Below are positions 8,749-18,448 of a DNA stretch of 64,000 nt, in pieces (position 1 is the stretch's first letter; every line of letters starts with the position of its first letter). A program made the translations under genes and the position numbers. The notes under the pieces were generated by a model. The model was not told where the DNA came from. It did not search any database and was given only the letters and a program-made list of their open reading frames with translations. This DNA comes from Lysinibacillus sp. JNUCC-52 (GTDB lineage: Bacteria; Bacillota; Bacilli; Bacillales_A; Planococcaceae), in NCBI RefSeq assembly GCF_015999545.1, contig NZ_CP065546.1, forward strand, positions 3,938,001-4,002,000. The letters run 5' to 3'.

Positions 8749-9837
8749 TTACAGAACAATTAAGTCTTTAGGGTATTTTGTTAAAACTTCCACTCCATCT
8801 TTTGTGACTACAACATCATCTTCAATACGTACACCTGTCACATCTGATTTGTATACACCTGGCTCGATTGTGAACACCATGCCTTCTTCCATTACCATGT
8901 CATTTGCGCCCGTAACTGATGGGAATTCATGTACGGAAATACCAAGTCCATGACCTAGTCGATGCGTGAAATATTCTCCATAGCCTGCATTAGTAATTGT
9001 GTCGCGAGCAATTTTATCTAAGTCCATTGCACGTACACCAGGTTTTACTGCCGCAATTGCATTTGAATTAGCTGCTAATACAGCATTATAGATTGCTTTT
9101 TGTGCTTCAGAAGGTTCTCCAAATGCAACTGTACGTGTGATGTCTGAGCAATACCCATCGTAAATTACTCCTAAGTCAAATAGAATCATATCGCCTTTTT
9201 CGACTTTACGAGCGCCTGGTTTTCCATGTGGTGAAGCTGATTTAGGACCACTTAATACCATTGTCTCAAAGGACATCTTACAACCCTTTTCTTGAATAGC
9301 ACTTTCGATAGCTGTTAAAATTTCCATTTCAGTTTTACCTTCAGCAATTTCTTTACAGCCTACTTCAATTGCATAATCAGCAAGTTGTGCAGCTTTGCGA
9401 AGCTTGTTTAACTCATCTTCATCTTTAATTACACGCATTGCATTAATTTTTTCATCTAGACGTACAAAAGTTGCTTGTGGAAATGATTGCTGTAAAGCTT
9501 CTAAACGCTCAACAATAAGTTGTGCTTTTTCAATTGCAAACGTTAACGGATTTACATTACGAGCAATTATTGCTTGTGCAAGAATATCCATAGCATTATC
9601 TGTATCTTGGTGGCCGATGACTTCATATGACCAGCCTGCAGCTTTTGCATCAGGAATCTCCATTTGTGGACAAATTAAAAAAGGCTCAGCCTCTTTAAAA
9701 ATCATCACTCCTAGTAATCGTTCATGGGGGTTACTTTTGAAACCAGATACGTAAAAGACATTATCGGGAGTCGTAACGAAAGCAGCATCGATTTGATTTT
9801 TTTGTAAATAGTTTTGGATTTCTTGTACTTTTGACAT
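8749..9837 (-). CDS. M24 family metallopeptidase (Xaa-Pro dipeptidase/aminopeptidase type)
   Basis: Probable proline peptidase releasing residues linked to proline. The 362 residues have a creatinase-like N-terminal domain (from MSKVQEIQNYLQKN) and a pita-bread catalytic domain. The dinuclear-metal ligands are visible: Asp in LFDLGV and in GYCSDITRT, His in HRLGHGLGISVHE, Glu in TIEPGVY and Glu in VRIEDDV. The longer frame to 9900 is unlikely because a GAGGAGG site lies directly before the ATGATG at 9835-9840; the upstream ATG (9840) is equally possible. It is divergent from ytkL. PepQ or PapA would be acceptable names. Confidence 0.9.
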   Translation of the reverse strand: MSKVQEIQNYLQKNQIDAAFVTTPDNVFYVSGFKSNPHERLLGVMIFKEAEPFLICPQMEIPDAKAAGWSYEVIGHQDTDNAMDILAQAIIARNVNPLTFAIEKAQLIVERLEALQQSFPQATFVRLDEKINAMRVIKDEDELNKLRKAAQLADYAIEVGCKEIAEGKTEMEILTAIESAIQEKGCKMSFETMVLSGPKSASPHGKPGARKVEKGDMILFDLGVIYDGYCSDITRTVAFGEPSEAQKAIYNAVLAANSNAIAAVKPGVRAMDLDKIARDTITNAGYGEYFTHRLGHGLGISVHEFPSVTGANDMVMEEGMVFTIEPGVYKSDVTGVRIEDDVVVTKDGVEVLTKYPKDLIVL

Positions 9838-9976
9838 CATCCATTTCCTCCTCATATTGCACCTAGTTTGCTGATTTAGCCTATAGCGACACGCCTTCAT
9901 ATGGCTTCAATTATTTAAGTGAAAGCAGTGCAATGTTTACTAGTGCCCACTATTGAAAGTAAAGCACGGCGTGGTT

Positions 9977-10003
9977 TTTCTCGACATTCGAAATGTCGAG
10001 AAA
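9977..10003. promoter_or_regulatory. Long palindrome between the M24 peptidase and ytkL
   Basis: TTTCTCGACATT and AATGTCGAGAAA are perfect inverted repeats separated by CGA. It lies in the divergent intergenic region, so it is not at the 3' end of any gene. It could be an operator or a leader hairpin; no matching regulator is recognised. Confidence 0.45.
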
Positions 10004-10119
10004 AGATGTGCACTATACACTTTTCATATCCTGTTTAAGCATATCAAAAAAAGGGAAAAAGCGCATGGATAGCGAATTAAAAGATGGAGCAAATATTCAA
10101 TTATCAGGAGGAACGATTA

Positions 10120-10803
10120 ATGCAAATTAGTTATCATGGACATTCTGTCGTTAAAATTCAAACAAATGGTAAAACAATTTTAATTGACCCTTTCATTAAT
10201 GGAAATAGCCAAACCGATTTAAAGGTTGCAGAAGAAGCACCAGATATTATTTTGCTTACACATGGGCATAATGACCATGTGGGGGATACTGTGGAGCTTG
10301 CAAAGAAAAAGGATGCACTCGTTATTGCACCGAATGAGTTGGCAAACTGGATTTCTTGGCAAGGAGTGAAAGCGCATCCAATGCATATAGGGGGAGCAAA
10401 AGAATTTGATTTTGGAAAGGTGAAATTTACACAGGCTTTCCATGGCTCTTCTTATGTAACCGAAAACAATGAAATTATTTATATGGGTATGCCAGCAGGT
10501 GTTTTACTGTTTATCGAAGGATTAACAATTTATCATGCGGGTGATACAGCACTATTTAGTGATATGAAATTAATTGGAGAGCGTCATCCAATTGATATAG
10601 CGTTTTTACCAATTGGTGATAATTTTACAATGGGACCTGAAGATGCAGCATGTGCAGTATCATTTTTAAAGCCAAAAATTGTTGTACCAATTCATTATAA
10701 TACATTCCCTCCGATTGAACAGGATCCGCAAATTTTTGCTAATTTAGTACAAAATGCAGAAGTTCAAATTTTAAAAGCGGGTGAAAAAGTAAACTGTTCC
10801 TAA
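10120..10803 (+). CDS. ytkL: YtkL metal-dependent hydrolase (UPF0173, beta-lactamase fold)
   Basis: Metallo-beta-lactamase-fold hydrolase of 227 residues; substrate unknown. The metal-binding motif is THGHNDH near residues 50-56, with further ligands in HAGDTALF and at the C-terminal IHYNTFPP. The frame opens earlier at 10084, but TCAGGAGGAACGATTA precedes the ATG at 10120 and the protein then starts [13 protein letters not shown] as in the family. In B. subtilis ytkL also lies upstream of ytoI. Confidence 0.93.
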   Translation: MQISYHGHSVVKIQTNGKTILIDPFINGNSQTDLKVAEEAPDIILLTHGHNDHVGDTVELAKKKDALVIAPNELANWISWQGVKAHPMHIGGAKEFDFGKVKFTQAFHGSSYVTENNEIIYMGMPAGVLLFIEGLTIYHAGDTALFSDMKLIGERHPIDIAFLPIGDNFTMGPEDAACAVSFLKPKIVVPIHYNTFPPIEQDPQIFANLVQNAEVQILKAGEKVNCS

Positions 10804-10955
10804 TCATTTGAGGTGCTGTACTATAATGATTGACACCACGTGCGTAGTTGAAATAATGGGAAACGTAAAACATTTTACACCTTTATACTCAATATTTTCG
10901 CAAAAAATATGGTACACTAATAACAGAATTCATTGCTTGAGAAATAGGTGATATT

Positions 10956-12263
10956 TTGTCAACAAAACATGAGAAGATTTTACAATACATCGAATCACTA
11001 CCCGTGGGCGATAAAATTTCGGTACGACAAATTGCAAAGGAAATGCAAGTGAGTGAAGGAACGGCTTACCGTGCTATTAAAGAAGCGGAAAATCGTCGTC
11101 TTGTAAGTTCTATTGAGCGTGTCGGAACAATTCGTATTGAGAAGAAAAAGAAAGAAAATATCGAACGATTAACATTTGCGGAAATTGTTAATATTGTAGA
11201 TGGCCAGGTACTAGGTGGTAAAACTGGTCTACATAAAACATTAACAAAATTTGTAATCGGCGCGATGCAATTAGAAGATATGATGCGTTATACAGATGCA
11301 GGTAGCTTACTGATCGTCGGAAACCGTTTTAAAGCTCATGAAAATGCGCTTCGAGCAGGTGCAGCTGTATTAATTACAGGTGGATTTGATACAACGGATG
11401 ACAATAAACAGCTTGCCGATTCATTGGATTTGCCGATTATTTCAACTAGTTACGATACTTTCACCGTAGCAACGATGATTAACCGTGCGATTTATGACCA
11501 GTTAATCAAAAAAGATATTTTATTTATTGAGGATATTTTCGTGCCAATGACCGAAACATCTGTGCTCCACAATGATGAAACGATTCATCATTTCCAAAAA
11601 TTAAATGAGCGTACAACGCATGGTGCCTTTCCTGTAGTAACTGCTATGAATAAGCTAGTAGGAATGATTACGGTGAAAGACGTTATCGGTAGGGAAGAGG
11701 ACGAGCTAATTGAAAAAGTGATGACGAAAAATCCAATTGCTGGATCAATGAAAATGAGCGTCGCTTCCGCAGGGCATCGGATGATTTGGGAAGGGATCGA
11801 CTTACTGCCGATTGTAAATGACGATAATGTTTTACAAGGAGTAATTAGTCGACAAGATGTGCTAAAGGCGTTGCAGCTTGCACAAAGACAGCCTCAACAC
11901 GGTGAGACTATAGATGATTTAGTGAAAAATGAAATGAAAGTGCTTGGCGATGAAGATTTAATCGTGGAGTTTAAAGTGACACCGCAAATGACAAACCAAT
12001 ATGGGGCTATTTCTTATGGAGCATTTACAACGTTACTAGCCGAAGTTGGATCATTTGCATTAAAGCGTCGTAAACGTGGCGATGCAGTTGCAGAAAACAT
12101 GACAATTTATTTCATCAAGCCTGTTCAAATGGAGAGCACGCTTACTGTCAAACCTCGCATATTAGATATGAGCCGTAAGTTCGTAAAAATGGACTTTGAA
12201 GTATTTAATGAGCAAATGCTTGTCGGTAAGGCAATGATGATGTTCCAGCTATTGGAGCGTTAA
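10956..12263 (+). CDS. ytoI: YtoI: HTH, DRTGG, CBS pair and hotdog domain protein
   Basis: Multidomain protein of 435 residues, probably a ligand-sensing regulator of unknown target. An N-terminal winged HTH (about 5-60: ISVRQIAKEMQVSEGTAYRA) is followed by a DRTGG domain (about 70-190). A CBS pair comes next (about 195-310; VPMTETSVLHNDE and VMTKNPIAGS). A C-terminal thioesterase-like hotdog (about 330-435) closes it. Start is TTG after ATAGGTGAT, giving MSTKHEKILQYIESLP. The order ytoI-ytpI-nrnA-dnaE follows Bacillus. CBS domains usually bind adenine nucleotides; this is family knowledge, not shown here. Confidence 0.92.
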   Translation: MSTKHEKILQYIESLPVGDKISVRQIAKEMQVSEGTAYRAIKEAENRRLVSSIERVGTIRIEKKKKENIERLTFAEIVNIVDGQVLGGKTGLHKTLTKFVIGAMQLEDMMRYTDAGSLLIVGNRFKAHENALRAGAAVLITGGFDTTDDNKQLADSLDLPIISTSYDTFTVATMINRAIYDQLIKKDILFIEDIFVPMTETSVLHNDETIHHFQKLNERTTHGAFPVVTAMNKLVGMITVKDVIGREEDELIEKVMTKNPIAGSMKMSVASAGHRMIWEGIDLLPIVNDDNVLQGVISRQDVLKALQLAQRQPQHGETIDDLVKNEMKVLGDEDLIVEFKVTPQMTNQYGAISYGAFTTLLAEVGSFALKRRKRGDAVAENMTIYFIKPVQMESTLTVKPRILDMSRKFVKMDFEVFNEQMLVGKAMMMFQLLER

Positions 12264-12270
12264 GCAGACA

Positions 12271-12309
12271 AAAAGGGATGACCTAGGCAAATACTAGGTC
12301 ATCCCTTTA
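12271..12309. terminator. Terminator between ytoI and ytpI
   Basis: AAAAAGGGATGACCTAG pairs with CTAGGTCATCCCTTT around a short loop. It lies between convergent genes and is symmetrical enough to act on both strands. Confidence 0.85.
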
Positions 12310-12348
12310 ATAGTTTTTTGCAATTATATGTGTACTGCAGTGTAATTG

Positions 12349-12654
12349 TTATCGATTAATTCGAAATTCTTCATCAACAAACTGACCATAATGTCGGGCC
12401 TTTTTAATATTTTCCACAACAACAAAGATGCCTAACACGACAAGAATTGCTACAATGATAAATGTAAACGTTCCAGGGAATAAGTATGCTTGATTCAATG
12501 CAAATGCAAGAATAAAAGAACCTAAACCTATATTCGACTTACTTTTGTACCAATTTTTAGCAATAGGTAATGGTGAACGGAACTGTTTTGTTTTAAAATA
12601 AAAATAAAAGACAAATGATATAATTATGGCAAACACAAAAATTAAATTGAGCAT
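12349..12654 (-). CDS. ytpI: YtpI-like small membrane protein
   Basis: Hydrophobic protein of 101 residues with about three transmembrane segments (1-20, 38-58, 60-80) and a polar C-terminus ending FVDEEFRINR. The frame continues upstream to 12681, but the ATG at 12652-12654 is preceded by TAGGAGGT and gives MLNLIFVFAIIISF. Function unknown; ytpI occupies this place between ytoI and nrnA in Bacillus, although here it is on the opposite strand from both. Confidence 0.85.
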   Translation of the reverse strand: MLNLIFVFAIIISFVFYFYFKTKQFRSPLPIAKNWYKSKSNIGLGSFILAFALNQAYLFPGTFTFIIVAILVVLGIFVVVENIKKARHYGQFVDEEFRINR

Positions 12655-12744
12655 AGTAAACCTCCTAGCATAACTAGACATTATTGTAACGATTATTGAG
12701 GAAAAATGCTAACGGTTATTACTATCATTTTGGGGGAAATCACT

Positions 12745-13686
12745 TTGAAAAGACAAATCATCGACACAATTGCTTCATATGAGACAATCGTTATTCATCG
12801 ACATGTGCGTCCAGATCCAGATGCGTATGGATCACAATTAGGCTTAAAAGAATTAATTTTAGCAAATTATCCAGAAAAGAAAGTGTATGCTGTTGGTGAG
12901 CATGATACATCCTTGTCGTTTTTAGCTGAACCTGATCAAATAGCGGATGATGTATATGAAAATGCGCTGGTTATAGTAACAGATACGGCGAATACAGAAC
13001 GTATTGACGATCAGCGCTATACAAAAGGCAAAATGGTCATAAAAATCGATCATCATCCTAATGACGATCAATACGGAGACTTATTGTGGGTAGATACAAC
13101 TGCTAGTTCTTGCAGTGAGATGATCTATGTGCTATTTGAAGAGGGGAAAGAAATCGCTGATTGGAAACTTTCAGATGCAGCCGCACGATTATTATTTGCT
13201 GGAATTGTTGGAGACACAGGTCGTTTCCAATTCCCAAGCACGACTGTAAAAACATTCAAAGTTGCAGCGGAACTTATTACATATAACTTTGATCGAAATC
13301 AAATTTTCGATGGGATGTATGAAATGGAGCAAAAGCTATTAACGTTACAAGGATATATTTATCAAAATTTTGTTATGGATGAAAACGGTGCAGCGCATGT
13401 AAAGCTGACAAAAGAATTACTTGCTGAATTCAATGTTGTACCATCTGAAGCATCGCTTTTAGTGGGCTGCCTCGGCAGTGTAAAGGGGATTTGTGCATGG
13501 GTAATCTTCATCGAAGAGGAAGACCAAATTCGTGTTCGTTTACGCTCTAAAGGACCGATTATTAACACTTTAGCGAAGGAATTTAATGGTGGCGGTCATC
13601 CACTTGCTTCTGGTGCAACTGCTTACTCATGGCAAGAAGCAGAAATTGTCACTGCACGTTTAAAAGAAATTTGTAAGGCATATTAA
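12745..13686 (+). CDS. nrnA: Bifunctional oligoribonuclease/PAP phosphatase NrnA
   Basis: DHH/DHHA1 phosphoesterase that degrades 2-5 nt RNA oligomers (nanoRNA) and dephosphorylates 3'-phosphoadenosine 5'-phosphate. Visible motifs are HRHVRPDPDAYGSQ, the aspartate in VTDTANTE, the DHH motif IDHHPND and the C-terminal GGGHPLASGAT. A TTG at 12745, seven bases after GGGGGAA, gives a 313-residue protein aligned with B. subtilis NrnA; the longer ATG frame from 12706 lacks a site. dnaE follows after 25 bases. Confidence 0.95.
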   Translation: MKRQIIDTIASYETIVIHRHVRPDPDAYGSQLGLKELILANYPEKKVYAVGEHDTSLSFLAEPDQIADDVYENALVIVTDTANTERIDDQRYTKGKMVIKIDHHPNDDQYGDLLWVDTTASSCSEMIYVLFEEGKEIADWKLSDAAARLLFAGIVGDTGRFQFPSTTVKTFKVAAELITYNFDRNQIFDGMYEMEQKLLTLQGYIYQNFVMDENGAAHVKLTKELLAEFNVVPSEASLLVGCLGSVKGICAWVIFIEEEDQIRVRLRSKGPIINTLAKEFNGGGHPLASGATAYSWQEAEIVTARLKEICKAY

Positions 13687-13711
13687 TAAATTTTGAAAGG
13701 CAGGGATTCTT

Positions 13712-16700
13712 TTGACACATGTATATACACAAATGCATACGAGCGCGGATTTATTAAAAAGCACGATTCGGCTTGAACAATTGATCCCTTTTTTACAAGA
13801 ACAAAATACGCAGGCCTGTGCAATTGTCAATTCGAAATTGTACGGGCTTTTACCTTTTTGTAAAGCGATGCAGCAGGCAAATATGCACGCGGTAATAGGG
13901 CTTTCGGTGAAGGTACAATGGGATAATAACATAATACCGCTCGTGTTGTATGCACAAACACAGCAAGGCTACCAGCATCTTTTAAAGATTAGTAGTGCTG
14001 TTTCTATTCGTGAAGACGAGGTATTGCCTTGGAGATGGCTTGAAGGCTATGCAAAGGGCTGTATAGCGTTGCTTTCGGCGAATGATATAGCGGAAATAGT
14101 AGAATGGGCAGAAATAACAAGTGCTTTACAACAAGTATTTGGTAAGCGTCTATATGTAGGAATGGCAAGACCAGGTGGCATAATAGCAGACAATGAAGCT
14201 ATGATTTCACAGTGGTGCGAGACAAAAGGTATTTTAATTGTAGCTACACAGCGTTGTTATTTTTTACGACCAGAGGATCATTTTGCATATGAAGTTGCTA
14301 GAGCTATTGATACAGGGGAAAAGCTTCAAGATACGATGCTAACAGCTCATTTAGAAAACTATTATGCGCCGACTGAGGAGCAGTGGAAGAGTTGGTTTTC
14401 AAATCGCCCTGAATGGATTGAGGCAAGTGTCGATATGTTAGCTAGCTGTGTTGCAAAAATTCCTGAAATGCATGTTCAAATGCCAAAATTTCCGCTACAA
14501 GAGGGTGAAACAGCCGAAAGTTTGCTTGTAAAAGAAACGTTTTCAGGATTAGCTAATCGTTTAAAACTAACAGAGGTTCCAGCAATTTATCGAGATAGAC
14601 TGCAATATGAGTTAGAAATTATATGCTCAATGGGCTATGCTGATTATTTTTTAATTGTTGCAGATTTTATGCGTTATGCCAAAGAGCATCGCATTTTAAC
14701 TGGGCCAGGTCGTGGTTCTTCAGCAAGTTCACTAGTTGCATTTAGTCTTTCTATCACACAGGTAGATCCACTTGCCTACGGATTATTGTTTGAAAGATTT
14801 TTGAATCCTGAACGTGTAACATTGCCCGATATTGATATTGACTTTGTTGACAGCAAAAGACAACAAGTAATTCAATACGTTGCACAAAAATATGGCAAGG
14901 CTAATGTTGCGCAAATCATTACTTTTGGTACTTTATCAGCGAAAGCAGTGGCGAGAGATGTAGCGCGTGTTTATGGTTTTGATGCTGAAGTGATGGAAAA
15001 AATATCGAAAATGATTCCAAACAAACCAGGCATAACGTTGCAAAGAGCTGTAGCAGAATCCCAAAGCTTTCAAAGTTGGTTGGCTGAAGATGAATACCAT
15101 CGACGTTGGCTTGACATAGCTCTAAAATTAGAAGGTTTGCCGAGAAATTCCTCTACCCATGCTGCTGGCATTGTATTAGCACCAACGCCATTAGTAGATA
15201 CAGTTCCAATTGAGGATGGACATGAGGGAATTTATTGTACCCAGTGGCCGATGGGAGATGTAGAAGCAAGTGGTCTTGTAAAGATGGATTTTTTAGGGTT
15301 GCGTAATTTAACCATTTTAGAGCAAGTACGTTGGTCTATTTACAAAGCAGGGGGACCATGGATAGAGTTTGACCTAATCCCTATGCATGACGAGCTTACC
15401 TTCCAACTGCTTCAAAAAGGAGATACAGTAGGTATTTTCCAATTAGAATCAGATGGTATGAAAGAGGCATTACGTGATATTCATCCAACACATTTTTCAG
15501 ATATTGTTGCAGTCAATGCTCTTTATCGTCCAGGACCGATGGAATTCATTCCTGTTTATGCAAGAAGAAAGGCGGGGCAAGAACGTGTAACGATGCCACA
15601 TCCGTTATTGGAGCCGATATTACGTGAAACATATGGCGTCATTGTCTATCAGGAGCAAATTATGCAAATTGCAGCGACGATGGCTGGTTTTACGATGGGG
15701 CAGGCGGACTTATTACGTCGGGCAGTTAGTAAAAAAAATCGTGATATATTAGAGGAGCAACGTACCGCCTTTGTAGATGGCGCATTGAGGCAAGGTTTTG
15801 ATCGGCGAGATGCAGAGGGCGTCTACGAGCTAATTGTACGCTTTGCCGACTATGGCTTTGCAAAAAGCCATGCGGTTGCCTATAGTGTCATCTCGTATCA
15901 TATGGCGTATTTAAAGGCTCATTACCCGCAAAGCTTTTATGCAGCATTATTAACCAATGCAACAGGGAATGTAGAAAAAATTCAACAGCTTGTTGCGGAA
16001 GCGAAGGAAAAAGGAATGGCGTTTTATCCGCCATCTTTATTGCAAAGTACTAAATTCTTTAAGGTGGAAAAGGATGGCATTCGTTATAGCTTATCGGGCA
16101 TAAAAGGTGTACCGCACACATTTATAGAGAAATTAGTGACGTTGCGTAAAACGAATCCAGAGGCACTTCATAATTTATTTGATTTGGCTGTCGCTTTAAG
16201 TGCACAACATTTTAAACCGAATATTATGGAATCCTTAGTTCATGCAGGGGTGCTTGATTATTTAGAGAAGGATCGTGCTGTACTGGTGGCCACTTTAGAG
16301 GCAGCATTAAAACAGGCAGAGCTTGTGCGTCCAACAGAGGATGTCGATATAGAAACGGCGACCGCTTTTAATTTTGGGAAACCGAAGTATATGCAAGCTG
16401 AAGCGATGTCTCAGAAAGAAAAGCTTCAGCATGAGAAAGAAAGTTTAGGCTTTTATATTTCTGCGCATCCAGTTTCTGAAGCAAGAAGTTACTGGGGAGA
16501 AGGTACTGTAACCTGTGCTGACCTGAAGTATACACGTGAAGGGACGTATGTAAAAATGATTGGCTTGATTGAGGAAGTGAAAAAAATAAGGACAAAAAAA
16601 GGAGAGCAAATGGCCTTTGTCCAACTCCAAGATGAATTTGGAATCGTATCAGTAACCTTATTTCCACAAGTCTTTCAACTCGTTCAAGATATCTTAATAG

Positions 16701-16795
16701 AAGATGAACTGCTGTATATTGAGGGTACTCTTGAAAAACGTTTTGGTAAATCGCAAGTGAAAGTAAAACATGCACAATCGACTAAAAAAATATGA
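13712..16795 (+). CDS. dnaE: DNA polymerase III alpha subunit DnaE
   Basis: C-family polymerase; in Bacillus DnaE extends primers before PolC takes over. The 1027 residues are somewhat shorter than the 1115 of B. subtilis. Order: PHP domain (1-200), polymerase core with GPGRGSSASSLV and the catalytic LPDIDIDF, a helix-hairpin-helix region and a C-terminal OB fold (VKMIGLIEEVKKIRTKKG). The PHP metal site looks lost: the start reads VYTQMHTSADLL instead of an HxH motif and the later Asp-His is AIVNSKLYG. Translation starts with TTG after GAAAGGCAGGG. Confidence 0.95.
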   Translation: MTHVYTQMHTSADLLKSTIRLEQLIPFLQEQNTQACAIVNSKLYGLLPFCKAMQQANMHAVIGLSVKVQWDNNIIPLVLYAQTQQGYQHLLKISSAVSIREDEVLPWRWLEGYAKGCIALLSANDIAEIVEWAEITSALQQVFGKRLYVGMARPGGIIADNEAMISQWCETKGILIVATQRCYFLRPEDHFAYEVARAIDTGEKLQDTMLTAHLENYYAPTEEQWKSWFSNRPEWIEASVDMLASCVAKIPEMHVQMPKFPLQEGETAESLLVKETFSGLANRLKLTEVPAIYRDRLQYELEIICSMGYADYFLIVADFMRYAKEHRILTGPGRGSSASSLVAFSLSITQVDPLAYGLLFERFLNPERVTLPDIDIDFVDSKRQQVIQYVAQKYGKANVAQIITFGTLSAKAVARDVARVYGFDAEVMEKISKMIPNKPGITLQRAVAESQSFQSWLAEDEYHRRWLDIALKLEGLPRNSSTHAAGIVLAPTPLVDTVPIEDGHEGIYCTQWPMGDVEASGLVKMDFLGLRNLTILEQVRWSIYKAGGPWIEFDLIPMHDELTFQLLQKGDTVGIFQLESDGMKEALRDIHPTHFSDIVAVNALYRPGPMEFIPVYARRKAGQERVTMPHPLLEPILRETYGVIVYQEQIMQIAATMAGFTMGQADLLRRAVSKKNRDILEEQRTAFVDGALRQGFDRRDAEGVYELIVRFADYGFAKSHAVAYSVISYHMAYLKAHYPQSFYAALLTNATGNVEKIQQLVAEAKEKGMAFYPPSLLQSTKFFKVEKDGIRYSLSGIKGVPHTFIEKLVTLRKTNPEALHNLFDLAVALSAQHFKPNIMESLVHAGVLDYLEKDRAVLVATLEAALKQAELVRPTEDVDIETATAFNFGKPKYMQAEAMSQKEKLQHEKESLGFYISAHPVSEARSYWGEGTVTCADLKYTREGTYVKMIGLIEEVKKIRTKKGEQMAFVQLQDEFGIVSVTLFPQVFQLVQDILIEDELLYIEGTLEKRFGKSQVKVKHAQSTKKI

Positions 16796-16813
16796 AATTA
16801 AACAAGATTTTAG

Positions 16814-16842
16814 AAACTGCATAGAATTTTATGCAGTTTTTT
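16814..16842 (+). terminator. Terminator after dnaE
   Basis: AAACTGCATA pairs with TATGCAGTTTTTT around a short loop, 19 bases past the dnaE stop. Confidence 0.85.
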
Positions 16843-16884
16843 CTTTACTTTTAAACAGTTATTTTGTAAGATGTAGTCAATGCT

Positions 16885-16909
16885 AAAAAAGTGGTCAGAC
16901 CACTTTTTG
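16885..16909. promoter_or_regulatory. GntR/FadR-type operator upstream of the gntR-accDA operon
   Basis: AAAAAGTGGTC and GACCACTTTTT flank a single A: a perfect palindrome whose core TGGTCAGACCA (16892-16902) matches the TnGTnnnACnA operator known for the FadR branch of GntR regulators. It lies 25 bases before the regulator's ATG, so autoregulation and control of accDA are likely. Confidence 0.75.
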
Positions 16910-16927
16910 ATAACGGGAGTTAATCAT

Positions 16928-17569
16928 ATGGATAAACAAACCGAACAAAAAAAAGTGTTTTTAGAAATCGTTCAGCAATTACGTCAACTTATTCGAATGG
17001 AAAAAATTCAAGCTGGAGAGAAGCTTCCTTCTGAACGTGTTTTATCAGAAAGGTTAGGTGTTGGGCGCTCTTCTGTCAGGGAAGCACTGCGCAGTTTAGA
17101 GTTACTTGGACTCATTGAAACGCGACACGGTGGAGGTACATTTCTTGCCTCAACACATAAGCATCAGCTTGTAGAAGTTCTGTCGATGTTTATATTAGAA
17201 GATGAAAAATCAAAAAAAGATGTCGAATTAACGCGACAAATTCATGAAAAGGAAGCAATTCGCGTAATAAGTTGTACAGAGATTCTTCGTACACTACCTG
17301 TGTGGGATAGTTTTTTTGTGAAGCTGGAAATTGAAGGAACAGTAAATTGTCGTGATGTATTGCGAGAACTATTAGTTACATCAGGCAATCGGCTTTCGCT
17401 GAAAATCTGGTTTCAACTTGCAGCATATGACGGTGACCGTTTAAATCGAAACTCAACGGAAGATGAAAAACTAATCCTTCAAACGATGTTGAAATCGATG
17501 CAACTTGGCTATGAAAAAGAAGCATTACTAGCTTACGAGCAGTGGATGGGTACTGGTCAAACTTTTTAG
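16928..17569 (+). CDS. FadR-subfamily GntR transcriptional regulator
   Basis: Probable repressor of the accDA operon. The 213 residues begin with a GntR winged HTH (about 10-75) containing GEKLPSERVLSERLGVGRSSVREALRSLELLGLIETRHGGGTF in three blocks. The C-terminal part (about 85-213) is helical but the metal-binding residues of a normal FCD domain are not evident, so the effector is unknown. The ATG at 16928 is chosen over the one at 16880 because a GGGAG site precedes it and the earlier start would place the operator inside the gene. accD follows after 21 bases. In Bacillus cereus relatives a similar regulator also precedes accDA (established context). Confidence 0.85.
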   Translation: MDKQTEQKKVFLEIVQQLRQLIRMEKIQAGEKLPSERVLSERLGVGRSSVREALRSLELLGLIETRHGGGTFLASTHKHQLVEVLSMFILEDEKSKKDVELTRQIHEKEAIRVISCTEILRTLPVWDSFFVKLEIEGTVNCRDVLRELLVTSGNRLSLKIWFQLAAYDGDRLNRNSTEDEKLILQTMLKSMQLGYEKEALLAYEQWMGTGQTF

Positions 17570-17590
17570 ACAATAAAGGGGGAGTCAAAC

Positions 17591-18448
17591 ATGGCAATAC
17601 GCGACATATTTAACGCAAATCGAAAAAAGAAACAGGATGGTCAGGAAAAGGCATTTCCAGAAGGACTCATGACAAAGTGTCCAGAATGTCGTCATATCCA
17701 GTTAACAAAAGAATTAGAAAAGCATCATAAAGTATGCTCGAAGTGTGAACATCATTTTAAAATGACTGCCCAAGAGCGTGTGGATTATTTCTTAGACGAA
17801 GGATCATTTGTTTCGATGGACGATCATTTACAAACAAGTAATCCACTTAATTTCCCTGCTTATGTAGAGAAAATTAATGCAGACCAACAAAAAACTGGTC
17901 TAAATGAAGCTGTATTGACAGGTTTAGGTACGCTTGATGGAGAAGATGTTGTAGTAGCGATAATGGATTCACATTTCCGTATGGGATCAATGGGCTCTGT
18001 TGTTGGAGAAAAAATAACACGTGCTGTTGAAAAAGCAACTGAATTAGGTGTGCCGTTTATCATTTTCACTGCAAGTGGGGGAGCACGAATGCAAGAAGGT
18101 GTACTTTCTTTAATGCAAATGGCGAAAACAAGTGTTGCTTTAAAACGTCATAGCAATCAAGGATTGTTATTTATTTCTATATTAACGCACCCTACTACTG
18201 GTGGTGTATCTGCAAGCTTTGCCTCTGTGGGGGATATCAATATTGCAGAACCTCAGGCACTAATCGGCTTTGCGGGAAGACGTGTAATCGAAGAAACGGT
18301 AAGAGAAAAACTACCGAATGATTTCCAAACTGCAGAATTTTTATTAGAGCATGGTCAACTAGATGCCATTTTCCATCGCAAAGATTTACGGAAACAAGTA
18401 GCTATGCTTGTAAAAATGCATACGAAAGGTGGCGTGCAACATGTCTAA
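17591..18448 (+). CDS. accD: Acetyl-CoA carboxylase carboxyltransferase beta subunit
   Basis: Forms with AccA the carboxyltransferase that moves CO2 from biotin-BCCP to acetyl-CoA, the committed step of fatty-acid synthesis. The 285 residues carry the N-terminal zinc ribbon CPEC...CSKC (about 29-51) and the crotonase-like fold with [10 protein letters not shown]. The strong AAGGGGGAG site precedes ATG. Its stop overlaps accA by eight bases, which couples translation of the two subunits. Confidence 0.97.
   Translation: MAIRDIFNANRKKKQDGQEKAFPEGLMTKCPECRHIQLTKELEKHHKVCSKCEHHFKMTAQERVDYFLDEGSFVSMDDHLQTSNPLNFPAYVEKINADQQKTGLNEAVLTGLGTLDGEDVVVAIMDSHFRMGSMGSVVGEKITRAVEKATELGVPFIIFTASGGARMQEGVLSLMQMAKTSVALKRHSNQGLLFISILTHPTTGGVSASFASVGDINIAEPQALIGFAGRRVIEETVREKLPNDFQTAEFLLEHGQLDAIFHRKDLRKQVAMLVKMHTKGGVQHV

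Noticed and set aside
8645-8953. 102-residue plus-strand frame over the last repeat unit
   Set aside because: Composed of repeat sequence and antisense of the M24 peptidase gene.
16880-16927. Upstream ATG for the GntR regulator
   Set aside because: It would place the operator palindrome within the coding sequence and lacks a good ribosome-binding site.
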